A DNA stretch of 64,000 bases. Origin: Nephrocerus scutellatus. Taxonomy: Eukaryota; Arthropoda; Insecta; Diptera; Pipunculidae. The translations under genes and the position numbers were made by a program. How positions within the stretch are numbered: the first letter of the stretch is position 1; the number at the start of each line of letters is the position of its first letter. The DNA lies in the NCBI GenBank assembly GCA_947095585.1, contig OX352761.1, positions 96,119,333 to 96,183,332 of the forward strand, given 5' to 3'. The notes under the pieces are model-generated. The model was not told the origin of the DNA. It saw only the letters and a list, made by a program, of their open reading frames with translations, and did not search any database. This document shows, in pieces, positions 23,137 to 33,992 of the stretch.

Positions 23137-23353
23137 ACAAAAAACAATCCATAAAAATTAATAGTTTTCGTGTAAATTCTCTAATCGGGAATACACAATG
23201 TGCAAAGTTTGAATAAAATCGTGTTTCTTTTTTAAAATAAATATAAAAAGTGTATATGAGGCCCATGACTCTGGTGCCCGATCATTCCAAATTGTTTACA
23301 AAAAGTGTTATCTATCAGAACTTCGGATTTGTATAAAATTTGAAGAAAATCGA
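23137..23353 (+). mobile_element. HINE-like element (copy 6, 3'-truncated)
   Basis: Starts AAAAAACAATCCATAAAAAT, keeps TGTAAATTCTCTAATCGGGA and one to two internal units, and is cut after GAAGAAAATCG. Confidence 0.75.
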
Positions 23354-24069
23354 AGAACGAAGATTTTTTCACATTTAGTTGTTATTCTTATGGATCGTCC
23401 TCTATGGTTTATATCTTGCTCTTTGTCTAAACTTAGTGTACCTTTGTTATGCGCTGCTTTTCACATTTAACAATCCGAGCATGAACTTCAAGCTAGTTCG
23501 TGCAGAAAATTGCAATTCCTTCCTGTTACTTTTTTATGGTAATATAGCCACTAGAATTGGAACAGTTGCTATCCGGTATAGCATTGTTAGATGTTCCTTC
23601 AATTAAATGAATAAATATATTATATCGATGTAAGGTATGCCTGTGGAATTGCATTTTCTAGTTTTTATCTTGAAATTTCCACTAGAAGTATTTCCTTAAA
23701 AGTATAAAGGTTTGAAAAAGAGATTCTCGTCTTTGCACATACCTCACATACAAGGGGATTTTTCCCTCTATAAATACATTGGTTTGGAAATGGTAATCGT
23801 TGTCCTATAAACGCAAATTGTGGCAACCTCATATATTTGAAATTTTATAACAACTATCAACGCTAATATTGTTGTTTAATAGAAAAAGTTTTCAGCATAA
23901 TTCTTTTTCTATTTAACTCGTTTAATAACGAATCTTTAATTGAGTATTGCTTATTTCAGAAATATTATTAAATGTATTAACAGAGACAAAGACTCTTTAC
24001 ATTGCGAGTTGCGACATCTAGTTGAAAATTAAGTAGATGCAAATCCACAACCGCTAGTATTCTTGTAAC
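23354..24069. other. No gene recognised
   Basis: A plus-strand frame at 23379-23606 is hydrophobic (FLWIVLYGLYLALCLNLVYL) but has no supporting context. The remainder is AT-rich. Confidence 0.5.
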
Positions 24070-24182
24070 GGGTGTTTTTTTGGGAGGTTTGTTTTTCCGA
24101 TAGATGTCGTTTTATTTTATGACAGTTGTTTTGACAGCTCAAAGTGGCATTTCTACTCAGTATTGTTTGGCAAATCATTATG

Positions 24183-24223
<41 letters not shown>

Positions 24224-24534
24224 ACCCGTTAGATATAACGTGTTTTTTTAAGAGGTTGCCGATTTTTTTTTGAATAAAACACATATAGAAATATGAAATG
24301 ACCAAAATTTTTTTTTATTTGGTAGATAATTTTTTGGCATTTAACATTTAAACACAATTTCTGGCATATGGCTACCACGACTATTTTTCACAAATGTCAT
24401 TTTTTTTTTTTTTTTTTTTTTCATAATGATTTGCCAAACAATACTGAGTAGAAATGCCACTTTGAGCTGTCAAAACAACTGTCATAAAATAAAACGACAT
24501 CTATCGGAAAAACAAACCTCCCAAAAAAACACCC
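24070..24534. mobile_element. Fold-back element with perfect 113-bp inverted arms
   Basis: The arms at 24070-24182 and 24422-24534 are exact reverse complements over 113 bp by direct reading, from GGGTGTTTTTTTGGGAGG outward to CATTATG inward. The left arm is followed by a 40-base A run (24183-24222) and the right arm is preceded by a T run of about 22. Just inside the left side the end sequence recurs inverted (AACACCCGTTA, 24221-24231; compare TAACGGGTGTT at 24067-24077). The inner part, about 24236-24400, starts ACGTGTTTTTTTAAGAGG and contains a TTTGAATAAAACACA segment like that near the end of the DD41D element at 55951. It looks like one TA-inserting terminal-repeat element nested with or copied around another. 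It has no coding capacity. Confidence 0.75.
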
Positions 24535-24540
24535 TATATA

Positions 24541-25024
24541 TAAAAGTAAAACTATTCTTCACTAACTACTAGCTACTAACTATTCTGAAATAATTTTGGT
24601 TCCTGACTATTTTTTTTGTACAAACTCAATAGTACAATCGGATGATGGTCTTTGATAAAGTGATTAGTATAGACAAAGTTAAACTTAAATTTGTTTTTGA
24701 ATTTTAATCGCGGTTCAAGTTACTTTACATGTCAATAAGATTTATCTACAGTACATGGATATCATTACAGTGTCGGTTAGTCTGTGTTATTTGATACAAT
24801 TTGGAGAAGAGAAATCTCTCAGAATATTGAAAGAGTTACAGATCACCACGATATTTTGAACAATGTTAAATATAGAGATCTGCAATGAATGTCTTAAAAT
24901 ACGTTTCAAGACATTCATTATTATTTTGGTTCCCATCACTATTGTACTCTAAGCTTGAAATCTAAAACAAATAGTTCACATGGTTTTTGTTTGTCAAATG
25001 GGTAGTTCACCCATTCTCAACGAA
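24541..25024. other. No gene recognised
   Basis: AT-rich sequence without ORF or repeat that matches elsewhere in the window. Confidence 0.6.
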
Positions 25025-25140
25025 ATATTTAGTGCAGTGTACTCACAAAGAATGGGTTAAGTACACTGAGTACACCGAATATAGTACGAGTACACTGAGT
25101 ACACTGAGTATACTGAGTACTGAGTACTCACTTATAAATG
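25025..25140. repeat. ACACTGAGTAC 10-bp repeat cluster, left
   Basis: Irregular repeats of CACTGAGTA/TACTGAGTAC words. They are inverted relative to the cluster at 25497-25562. Confidence 0.75.
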
Positions 25141-25496
25141 AATGATTCACTCATTTATAGGCTTTGGAATTATTGAGCAGGGTTCTACTGAAGAAAACTA
25201 GCTGTAATCAATAAATTAATAATAAAACAAACAAAAATAAATATTATCGTTGTAATCTTAGCTAGAGCCATTGCAAGTTTTTCTGCAACTGTATCATAAT
25301 GAATGAAACGGTGTATTTGAACTATTACTATTTTCCACCATTGACGTTTACTGTGTTTTTCATATAATTATGTTTTAGCTAAATAAAACATATAATACAA
25401 ATAATTTTTTTTTTAAAAATAATTATTTTTTTTAGCGATATTGTCTAGTAGTATAAACCTAGACACCATGTTAGTTCTTATGTGAGTGTTAAAAGA

Positions 25497-25562
25497 TAAC
25501 TCAGTGCATTCAGTGTACTCAGTGTACTCGATGTACTCGGTGTACTCAGTGTACTCAGTGCA
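25497..25562. repeat. GTACTCAGTGT 10-bp repeat cluster, right
   Basis: Six or so units of GTACTCAGTG with variants (GTACTCGATG, GTACTCGGTG). Reverse-complementary to the left cluster, so the two could pair across about 360 bp. Isolated GTGTACTCG words continue to 25697. Confidence 0.75.
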
Positions 25563-25697
25563 TTTTTAGCAGTTATTATTGCACACGGTTTGTTTGGATA
25601 GAGTATTCAAATGCAAAAGAGAAATCAAACAGTGTACTCGTTTTGGTTTGTGGTGATCGAATGTTGTACAGTATTTGTTTCATAGAAATGTGTACTC

Positions 25698-27609
25698 GAT
25701 TTCAGTGCACACTTGTTCGTAATATTGCAATGAATAGAGTACACTGAAGTACTGTACCCTATTGCAGAGAACAAATGAATGTATTCATGCAGGCCTCTAT
25801 AATAAATACACATATATGTACATTGCTATAAAATAGTGGGTTTTTCTGTATTTTAAAAGTTTACTTTTAAATGCCAGTATTTTCGTTTCTCGCATTGTGG
25901 CAAGAATTTTATAAGCGCTTAGTTGATATTTCTTTACGCAACATATGTACAATAAAAAAATTCCATTACATAATAATAAAACTAGAGTAAGTATAAAGTA
26001 TTACAAAATTAGTGTTTTTTTTTCATAGAGGAAAATCTAGAAAATTAGGCTGTTTAAAGCTAATCCGCGTAGTGATTGGAGCTTTTACATCATATTTCGC
26101 CGGTTGTCTTTCCGTAAATTAAATCCTAATCCTATATGTCGATATTAACAGTAAGCGAATAATGAGCCCGTTATTATTGATAAAAATACAGTAAACCACT
26201 CTCAGTTCTGTGTGATTGTAAAATAATTCCTAGAACAGCTTCGCTACCTATCCTGGCACACACGTAAAAATCGATCTGTTTCGAGTGAGTAGCCAGTTAA
26301 TATACTTGTTCAGCTCGTTCAGTCCGTTCACCATCATCAATTATTATGGACTGAGTAGCCGGCTAAGATCAATTGCTTAGCAGTGGTCGGACAATGATGC
26401 TATTTCGAGCGATATGCTTTGGCTATTTAATGCTTTCGAGCAATGGGAGCGACAATGGTCTTTCGATTGTCATCGTCGTTGTTCGACCTACCTGTCCGCC
26501 TGCCAGCCTGAGCGCCAATTCCCGATGTTGTTTCGCATTTGAACTTAATTATATATATGGCCATATAGTCGCACATCTTAATTGAACATATTTTCCCCAA
26601 TTTAACAATTGAGAAACATTTGTAAACCATTCAATAAATTCAATTCTCTCGGGCACTAGGTTTGTATCAATCGGAAGAATGAGCCGCTGCTGCCTGTCTG
26701 AAAGGTTAGGTTTTTTTGGGGCTTTATGTTGGGATACATAGGAACATTTAAGAACGACTTTGTCGTTCTCATGGTTGGAGGAAACTGTGTGAACTTAAGT
26801 GCAGAGTAAAGTGGAACATTATTGTGGGTCAAGCAGAGTGTGAACACCTGAAAAGTTTAATAGAGCAATAACAATTTCATTACTGAGTCCGGGAAATACA
26901 TAGGCGAAGCTATTTCGGTTTGTACTGACGTGGTCACCGAATATGTACAAATGTCGACTCTTGGGTACGTACTCGTACATGTTATGTGGAATCCAGGTCG
27001 TACATGCGAGTATATTGATTTGTCTAGAAAGTTGCCACAGAATAGGGTATTAAGCAACCACTAATGATGTGTTTTATGGTATTTTGGGATGAATATTTGA
27101 ATACTCAGTAAACTGGCTTAATAAACAGGTATAATAAACAATTCAATCAATTAATGTTCAATACGAAATTTGTCGTCAGTGCACATCAAAAACGATTCCC
27201 CAATGAACAACGTGGTGATTCTGTTGGCTGTTGGCATTCAGCGCTGTGTGTATTTGTTATAAGTAAATCTTAAAACTTACTGGAAGAGCTATAATTTAGT
27301 GTGTTTTGCACTGCATGTGAAACTTTTGCATGCCGTGCAAATTGCAGTAAAATTGCTTTACTTGACTTTTTTATTTAACTGGTTATTATGACAGTGTAAA
27401 ATTTTAAATTTTTATTCGATGCACCAATTGGGATCTCTATAGCTTTGTTTGATCGTTTTCATTTTTTTATATTTATCCTATTGATTAATATGCATGCCCG
27501 CAAGCTTCGGATATACATGTAGGTGCTGTTCTGAAAACTGTCTTACACACCAGCTTATGAATAAATTGCTGGATTCAAATTTGATTTGTTGTCTTCACAT
27601 AACCGTGCT
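25698..27609. other. No gene recognised
   Basis: About 1.9 kb with no element that could be named. The part at 26240-26700 is less AT-rich and may be host sequence. A plus-strand frame at 26373-26585 has a hydrophobic start but no other support. Confidence 0.45.
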
Positions 27610-27795
27610 GTTATCGGCTGCTGCAATTGTCCTGAGATAGTTAAAGGATTTACTACCTCAAGTCAGCGCTCCACTATCTTAATTGATGAACCAATGTTGG
27701 ATCTTCTGGTCGCAGCCACAGCCACCATATAATTTGTTTTGCCTTCATATGTGTGCAACCCAAGATTTTGTTCCACTCACTAGATGTTAGCTTTT
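27610..27795 (-). pseudogene. LINE-B fragment, region after motif C
   Basis: Read on the minus strand it contains a GAAGATCCAACATTGGTTCA and CCTTTAACTATCTC stretch that matches LINE-B1 at about 22430-22510. It lies downstream of the 3' end of the next copy (27852-28414) in the same orientation, so it is a separate fragment and not its continuation. Confidence 0.65.
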
Positions 27796-27851
27796 GTAAA
27801 GCTCACGCGTTTTTTCTAATGATGTCAATATCGTCCGTGTAAACCATATTT

Positions 27852-28414
27852 TATCATCATATTTGGCTCTACAACAGGGTTTCGGTCCTGGCCTCCCGCA
27901 AAAAGTCTCTCCACCGGTCCCGATTTCGAGCCGATGTCATCCAGTTTGGCATCCCTAAACTCTGGGCGTCCTGGTCTACGCCATCCTTCCAGCGTAGGCT
28001 TGGCCGGCCTTGTGTTGTGTTCCATAAATCCTACCGTAAAGGACTTACCGAGCAGGATCCTCTTCGCCCATGCGAGCTAGGTGTCCTGTCCACCGGAGCC
28101 TACCGAGCTTAATGTTCCTCACGATGTCGACATCGCGGTAGCGCTCGTAGATCTCATTTTTATAGAGTCTTTGGAATCGTCCTTCTTCACATACGGAGCC
28201 AACAATTCCGCGTAAGACTTTTTTCTCGAACGCGGTTAAGAGGTCAGAATGCTTTTTGCTAAGCACCCAAGTCTCGGATCCATATGTCAGTACTGGTATG
28301 ACCATCGTCTTATATATCAGCATCAGCATTACGTCGGGACAGTTCGTTTGGGATGCCAAATTCTTCCATGGCTTTATAAAGTTCTACTTTAGTTTTGTTT
28401 TCATTGGGATCTTA
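27852..28414 (-). pseudogene. LINE-B 3' part (copy 3)
   Basis: From right to left the minus strand reads KAMEEFG, a deletion junction at about 28330, then VIYKTMVIPVLTYGSETWVLSKK-like sequence, VLRGIVGSVCEE, KLGRLRWTGHLARMGEEDPAR, and the terminal DRNPVVEP region. It ends in an ATGATGATAA tail (27852-27860). The open frame at 28045-28359 covers 104 codons. Reverse transcriptase motifs B and C are deleted, much as in copy 1, though the junction is not identical. Confidence 0.75.
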
Positions 28415-28451
28415 AATATCTATTAACAGATGGTTTAGTGAGTCTTTGAAC

Positions 28452-28486
28452 TGCAGCAACAGCAAGAGCAAGAGCAACAGCAATTT
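28452..28486 (+). repeat. CAA/CAG-rich simple repeat
   Basis: GCAGCAACAGCAAGAGCAAG and similar words form an opa-like repeat. There is no frame around it that would make it coding. Confidence 0.7.
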
Positions 28487-28695
28487 TTCAACACATGCCT
28501 AAGGCTAAGGCCACGCACTGAACGGCAAGCAATATAGCGGCTGGGCAGCAAAAAGCTGAGCGGCAAGTGGTCATTTATTAAGCGGCAACTCTTAGGTAAT
28601 TAGTTGAATAGTTGTGAAAGTTTCGTCGTCGAGTGCTGCTAATCGCAGTGTTTTACAAAAAGTCGTTTTAACATTTAAAAAATTGTCTTAAGTTT

Positions 28696-28862
28696 AAAAA
28701 AACATCCTATACAAATTTAAATTATTCTTGTAAATTGTATAATCGGAGATACACATGTGTACAGTTTAAATATAATTGGGTTAGCTTTTAAAAAATGTAT
28801 ATGGGAGCCCTTCGGTCCTGGGGCCCGATAACTTTCAAATTTTTACAAAAACTGTTTCTCTA
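28696..28862 (+). mobile_element. HINE-like element (copy 7, fragment)
   Basis: Starts AAAAAAACATCCTATACAAA, keeps TTGTAAATTGTATAATCGGA and one internal unit, and is cut at ACAAAAACTGTTT. It is among the more diverged copies. Confidence 0.65.
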
Positions 28863-29789
28863 GCGTGGCCTAGCCTAAGGGTGAAACTTTGATCAGATGT
28901 TGATTTTTCTGGAATGGACATTTTTAGGTTCCAATGATGACTTTAGCGTATGGGGCTATTCTGTCTTGAAGAATAGAGGAGAAAATCTAATACGCGGTAC
29001 TCAACAACGTTATACGTTGTACCACAATAATATATATCTACTTTGGCTGTCACTGGGTTCTTACGAAAAAGTATGATTCGAGAATGTAGAGAGACGCAGA
29101 CCCCGATTGTTAGCTACGTTGAAGACATGTTGGTTGCATCGAGATACATAAACCAGATTATGTATTTACGAATAAATTTTTTTTCGAAATTTTGAAAAAA
29201 AGGATAAAAAATTGCAAAATACTGTATCGATCTTGACTAAAGAGAAGGTCTCCATTTGTAGACCCTTGCTCTAATCGAGAAAATAAATAAAGCCTTCAAA
29301 AATACCATAAACCCTAATGAGAGATTAGTAGTAACACTTACGAGTACTTCGCAACATGGGGGATATTCTGTGATTTTCTTTTAAAATTTTTCTTTTACTA
29401 CATTCGAAATGACACATCTTATAATCCACGATTTAAAAACTAAGCAGTAAAAATATTTATTTTTCCTGTTATAACGGCTTATAATGGCATTTACTTTTCG
29501 CTGGCTGCTATGCATAGTGCATGATGAGATTACGAATATATGTGTACACCACCAGTCAGCAGCTTGTCATTGAACGTCCATGACAAGAATATTTAAAATT
29601 TTGAATTTCCATCATGCAGTGAGTGTCATGCAAAGGCGCCCATTTTTCATGATATGCGGCTACTAATGACATGTACGCGTATGCAAGAATATGTGCACTC
29701 TACATTTGTTACATTTTAAACTATCTGTTTCCGGGCGTTACACTGCACCGCACACATGAAATCCCAGGTGTCTAACCAGTTCTAAAGTA
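28863..29789. other. No gene recognised
   Basis: AT-rich, no supportable ORF, no match to the named families. Confidence 0.55.
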
Positions 29790-30331
29790 CGACGGTGGGT
29801 CAATAGGTCCCTGAAAAATTAAATAAGGAACTATCTTTTCGGCATGAAAACATTTGTTTTTTTAACATAGTCTCCTTTTAGCTCGAAACACTTCATCTAA
29901 CCTTTCTCCAATTTTTTTATACCCGCCAAATAATACGATTTCTTAAGCCCCTCAAAATGAGCGTTTGTTTCAGCGATGACCTCTTCATTCAACCCAAATC
30001 TCTTACCTCCAAGCCATTTATTCATGTTTGGATACAAGAAATAGTCGCAGGGGGCTAAATCTGAGAATACGCTGGATAATGGAGCAGTTTTCGTTTCGTT
30101 TTGGCTTCAAATTGCCTTGAAATCGATCCAAAAGCTCTGCTAAGTATGCGCCGGTGATCGTTTTACCCTTTTCAAGGGTATTCGATGTGAATAAGACCGC
30201 GCGCATCCCAAAAAACTGTCGCCATGACCTTGTTTGCTAACAAACCCACCTTGGCCTTATTCGGCTTCGATTCACCAGGAGAAGTTCATTGTTTTGATTG
30301 TTCCTTGGTTTCTGGTGTGTTGTGGTGAAAA
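29790..30331 (-). mobile_element. Mariner transposon, 3' half (copy 2)
   Basis: The outer end after TA is CGACGGTGGGTCAATAGGTC, nearly the same as the end of copy 1 at 18181, and inverted with respect to this copy's reading direction as expected for a terminal repeat. On the minus strand it encodes VFWDARG (first catalytic aspartate retained), TLEKGKTITGAYLAELLDRF, then a deletion removing the second catalytic region. DLAPCDYFL and a C-terminal segment with a KW-type motif follow. The N-terminal half is missing. It is a broken, non-autonomous remnant. Confidence 0.75.
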
Positions 30332-30558
30332 ATTTATAAAAACGTGATATTTGTAAAAAAAAAATCGTAAAGTGGCCTCTTGGCCCAGGAGGCTGGCTGA
30401 TGTCGAAAACCTGCTCATTATGGTATTAAACTCCTATACAAAGATTAAACGTGATCGGTTGAAGGATCTGACAGTCTATAGCTTACATGCATACGGGTTT
30501 GGGATGCTTATCCGTTAGGGGGTGATTCCTTGCTCGATTTAATGCGGTATAAAGGTTT

Positions 30559-30853
30559 GTGGGCGCCGTGGCTCAGTGGTAATGCACATGGCTGCTGCGT
30601 AGGAGGTTCAGGTTCGAATCCCAGTAACATCAAAAAGTATTTTTCACGGTGTCCCACCTCTCGCGAATGGGTGACAAACGTTCCGAGAATAATAAATACC
30701 TTGTCACGGAAAGCTTCTCAATTCGCCGTTCGGATCCGGCCTTAAATTGTAGATCCCTTCCATTTGTGTCCAAAAATTAACATGTGCAGCACAAATGGTC
30801 GCGAGAAGTTAGGCCTTGGACCGCAATGGTCTGTCGCGCCAAATATTATTACT
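30559..30853 (+). mobile_element. tRNA-derived SINE, most complete copy
   Basis: The head is tRNA-like: GTGGCTCAGTGG (A box) at about 30569-30580 and GGTTCGAATCC (B box) at 30611-30621, the two internal promoter elements used by RNA polymerase III. A body of about 220 bp follows (GGTGTCCCACCTCTCGCGAA, then CGTTCGGATCCGGCCTTAAA and ACAAATGGTCGCGAGAAG). The end is GTCTGTCGCGCC with an ATATTATTACTT tail. A 7-bp direct repeat TAAAGGT flanks it (30550-30556 and 30854-30860). Two more copies are at 49441-49691 and 63562-63767. It is not a tRNA gene, since no complete cloverleaf is formed and the body is shared among copies. Confidence 0.8.
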
Positions 30854-31030
30854 TAAAGGTGATGAAAAAATTATCATTTTATTTATAAATATTTTATTAG
30901 GTAAAATTACTAAATGTAGTTATAAAAGATGCTCAAAAGTTTGACGGGTGGTTTTTTTTTCGATTTTTTTGGGGTAATTTTTTCATTTTTTGAGTTCCGA
31001 CCGACCCAACCGACAACCCACCTATTGAAA

Positions 31031-31345
31031 TCATAGAGTTCTGTCATCAGCGAAAGAATGGATTGGATTAGAAGTGGAGGATAGGAGATCATTAATGAAA
31101 ATCAGAAAGTGTGTCGGAGACAAAACAGAGCCTTGAGGAACACCGGCGTTTATGCGGTGAACGTTGGATTTGAAACCGTCCAATACGACCTGGATTGAAC
31201 GGTCAGAAAGGTAGTTACTAGTCCAATCGAGGAGGGCCTTATCAATGCCATAGGCATTAATTTTAGACAAAAGAGCTTGATGCCGGACTCTGTCAAATGC
31301 CTTGGAAATATCGAGTGCAACAACATTGTATAAGAAATGTGCAAC
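31031..31345 (-). pseudogene. LINE-C reverse transcriptase core (copy 4)
   Basis: Two minus-strand frames give VVALDISKAFD-like motif A at the right edge, then INAYGIDKALLDW, LSDRSIQVVLDGFKS, INAGVPQGSVLSPTHFLIF (motif B) and NPIHSFADD (motif C, FADD box, about 31040-31055). It is the best-preserved catalytic core of LINE-C in the window, but only about 300 bp remain and there is a frameshift near 31270. The element would copy its RNA into DNA at the target site. Confidence 0.75.
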
Positions 31346-31352
31346 AAAATTG

Positions 31353-31395
31353 TGTAGTATAGTATAGTATAGTATAATATAGTGTAGTATAGTTA
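31353..31395. repeat. TATAG microsatellite
   Basis: About eight imperfect units of GTATA, read as AGTATAGTATAGTATAG. Confidence 0.9.
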
Positions 31396-32765
31396 AGAAG
31401 CGATCTATGCTTTAACTGTTCTGAATACTTTCATAAGATAGCTGTATGTATTTCGACTAATATTTTTTTAATTTGATGCCTTTTTTCCCTTATTTTTCTG
31501 TTGGCCTTGTATTATTATCTACCTTACCATCCCTTTGCTACATTTATTTGTTAAAATTGCAAATGTCTGGAATTTCAACCAAAATCTGCCAAAAAGAACA
31601 CAACAAAATACTTATGCTAACGGCATCATTTCATCACTCTTTTAAATTTGTCGTAATTTTCGGCGGGCCAAAAAAAAAAGTCTGATATGATATGACTTAT
31701 ACCCACCAGGAGCTTAGCAGATTAATAAATTCGGAAAACCCCGGCAGGACCAAAAAGCAAACAACGAAAATAAAAACGCAAAAATTTCCCTCAGATTTGA
31801 GTAATCGGTGCCTTAGGGATATTGGGTTGTCTTGTGTGATTGACGGAGTCTAGTAGTATAGTAGTAGGAAAGCACTTTGTATTCATATTTACATTTTGTT
31901 CCTCTCGTTGGTGAGTTTTACCCATGGGCGATATATTTCGCCAATTACTGTTACTCCAGAAATTCATTTGTTGGGTGCCGTGTGAACTTGCAATAGAGTC
32001 AACTCATAAATACATACTCCTAGATATTTATTACCGTTAACGGATGGGAAAATAAATCCCTGGTCTGGAGTTTGCAAGTTTGTCCGGTAGATAAACTTAG
32101 TAACACGAGTATAATATTATTGAGTTGGTTATTTTTGTATCTATCGAATACGCATTAACCACCACTTGTGCTTCATTATCTTGTGAATTTATGTGAGCAT
32201 CCTTAGGGTAGAGCATCAGAACATTATGCGTATTATTGTAGGAATCATAGCAAGCACTGCTTGTTTTGCTTGATATTTAAATACTCGTTTCAAAAGTTGT
32301 ATTTAGTGTTGTTACTGGGAATTTTGATCACGACGCGGATATTTAATTTAACGTCTTTTTTCTGTCAATGTCTTCTGTGTTAAATATTGATTATTTTTGA
32401 CAATATCGTTGAATAATTTTGGTTCGCTTAACTTAATGTTACTACATCGCATTCAGCAAAACGAATCGCCTTAGCAAAACGCAATCGAGTTTAAAAACTA
32501 ACAGAGTGCTTTTAATTAACTTTAAGATACAATAAACTACCACCGAAAGGATTGTCTTTTCATTCTCCATTTTTGAAGTGAAACTTTTTTACGGAGGGGG
32601 CAACAATTTTCACAGCTCTGTTGTACACATTGGTTATACTGTTGTACACTTTTGTTAATTTTATGCCTCGTTTTCTATAGTAATACTTTATATGGATGCC
32701 CTATATATGTATATAACTACAAATATAACTATATATATATAAATACATATATTACTACGGCCACA
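31396..32765. other. No gene recognised
   Basis: About 1.4 kb of AT-rich sequence. A run of ATATAT-type alternating bases occurs at about 32700-32757. The frame at 31473-31685 is hydrophobic without other support. Confidence 0.5.
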
Positions 32766-33290
32766 GCTCCTATGAAAATTCTGTTTTCTGGCCAATAGGG
32801 TCTGGAATTTTTGGAACCAAGCCATTTCTCAAGGGATTTGTATGAAACTCGGAATGTAGGACTACTATGCGACTGTAAGATTGGTTCCTATGGAAATTCT
32901 GGGATCTGGCCAATAGGGTCTAGAATTTTTGGAATCAAACCATTTCTCAAAGGATTCGTATGAAACTCGGAATGTAGGACTAATATGCGACTGTAAGATT
33001 AGTTCCTATGGAAATTCTGGGATCTGGCCAATAGGGTCTGGAGTTTTTGGAACCAAGCCATTTCTCAAGGGATTCGTATGAAACTCGAAATGAAGGACTA
33101 ATATGCGAATATAAGATTTCTTCCTGTTGAAATTCTGGAATCTGAATAGCGTTTGGAGTTTTGGGAACGCAGCCATCTCTCAAGCAATTCGTATGAAACT
33201 CGGAATATCCGACTATAAGACTTGGTCATATGGAAATTCTAGGATCTGGCCAATAGGGTCTGGAATTTTTTGGAACTAAGCCATTTCTCA
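32766..33290 (+). repeat. 117-bp satellite array, about 4.5 units
   Basis: Units begin at about 32769, 32885, 33002, 33119 and 33223, so the period is about 117 bp. Each has TTCCTATGGAAATTCTGGGA, GGCCAATAGGGTCTGGAATT, GGAACCAAGCCATTTCTCAA and ATTCGTATGAAACTCGGAAT. Units 2 and 3 are the most alike. The fourth is diverged and partly deleted. Confidence 0.9.
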
Positions 33291-33529
33291 TCGCCATCTC
33301 ATCTCATCTTTAATCATAATATCGGCCACAACGTAAAAAAGTTTCACTTCAACCGCACGTAAAAGTTACACACGCTCTTTTTTTTTTAATAAATCGGGGG
33401 AAGGAATAGGTTTAATAACCTGTATTTAATTTCAACAGCCTGCCCCGGACATTTCATTAAATCCACAAAACGTACATAAGTTCTGCACTTCTGTTTAAGT
33501 TCCGAATTTATTATTCATTATGAACGACG

Positions 33530-33992
33530 ACAACCACGGCAATGAAAACGGCTAAAAGATTTAAGAATTTTCTAATGGAACGTAGGCGCACTGTATAGAG
33601 CTCGAGCTGCACAGCAGCTAGCCGATACCCTATCCAAATATAATGCTGATATAAAAGCAATCCAGGAGATGCGGTGTACGGGGTGTTTTACAAAAATGAG
33701 AATATGACATATATTACAGCTGTCATGCAAGACTTCATGTGCTCGGGGTAGGGTTTCTAGTCAGAAAAAGAATGAAACCCACGATTGGCCTTAAAGCAAT
33801 AAATGAAGGGCTATGCACAAAAACGTTCACTCACCTACAGAGAATTCCCCAGATGATCAATAAAGAAGAATTATTTAAATCAGTCGATTGGGAGCTCCTA
33901 CCAGCCCTCAGTATGAATTAATATTCATTCTAGGGAATATGAATTCAAAAATAGGTGGGGAGCCAGTATTCAGGCAGTACATTGGCACCCAT
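33530..33992 (+). pseudogene. LINE-B copy 5, endonuclease part (left of the LINE-A insertion)
   Basis: The frame pieces contain WNVGALYRARAAQQLADTLS (about 33579-33638) and IQEMRCTG, which match the start of an APE-type endonuclease, then LGVGFLV and after a deletion FILGNMNSKIGGEPVF and YIGTHS (about 33920-33993). The endonuclease nicks target DNA to prime reverse transcription. GDFN, expected at the catalytic site, is changed to GNMN. The element is cut at 33992 by LINE-A and resumes at 35467. Confidence 0.7.
33979..33992 (+). repeat. Target-site duplication, left copy
   Basis: ACATTGGCACCCAT. Matches ACATTGACACCGAT at 35467-35480 in 12 of 14 positions, on the two sides of LINE-A copy 2. 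Confidence 0.75.

Noticed and set aside
24183..24222. Poly-A run as the tail of a retrotransposed transcript
   Set aside because: It lies inside the fold-back structure, is mirrored by a T run before the other arm, and is followed by the inverted end sequence AACACCCGTTA.
30559..30630. tRNA gene (A and B boxes present)
   Set aside because: The tRNA-like head is followed by a body shared with two other copies and is flanked by a short duplication; it is the head of a SINE.
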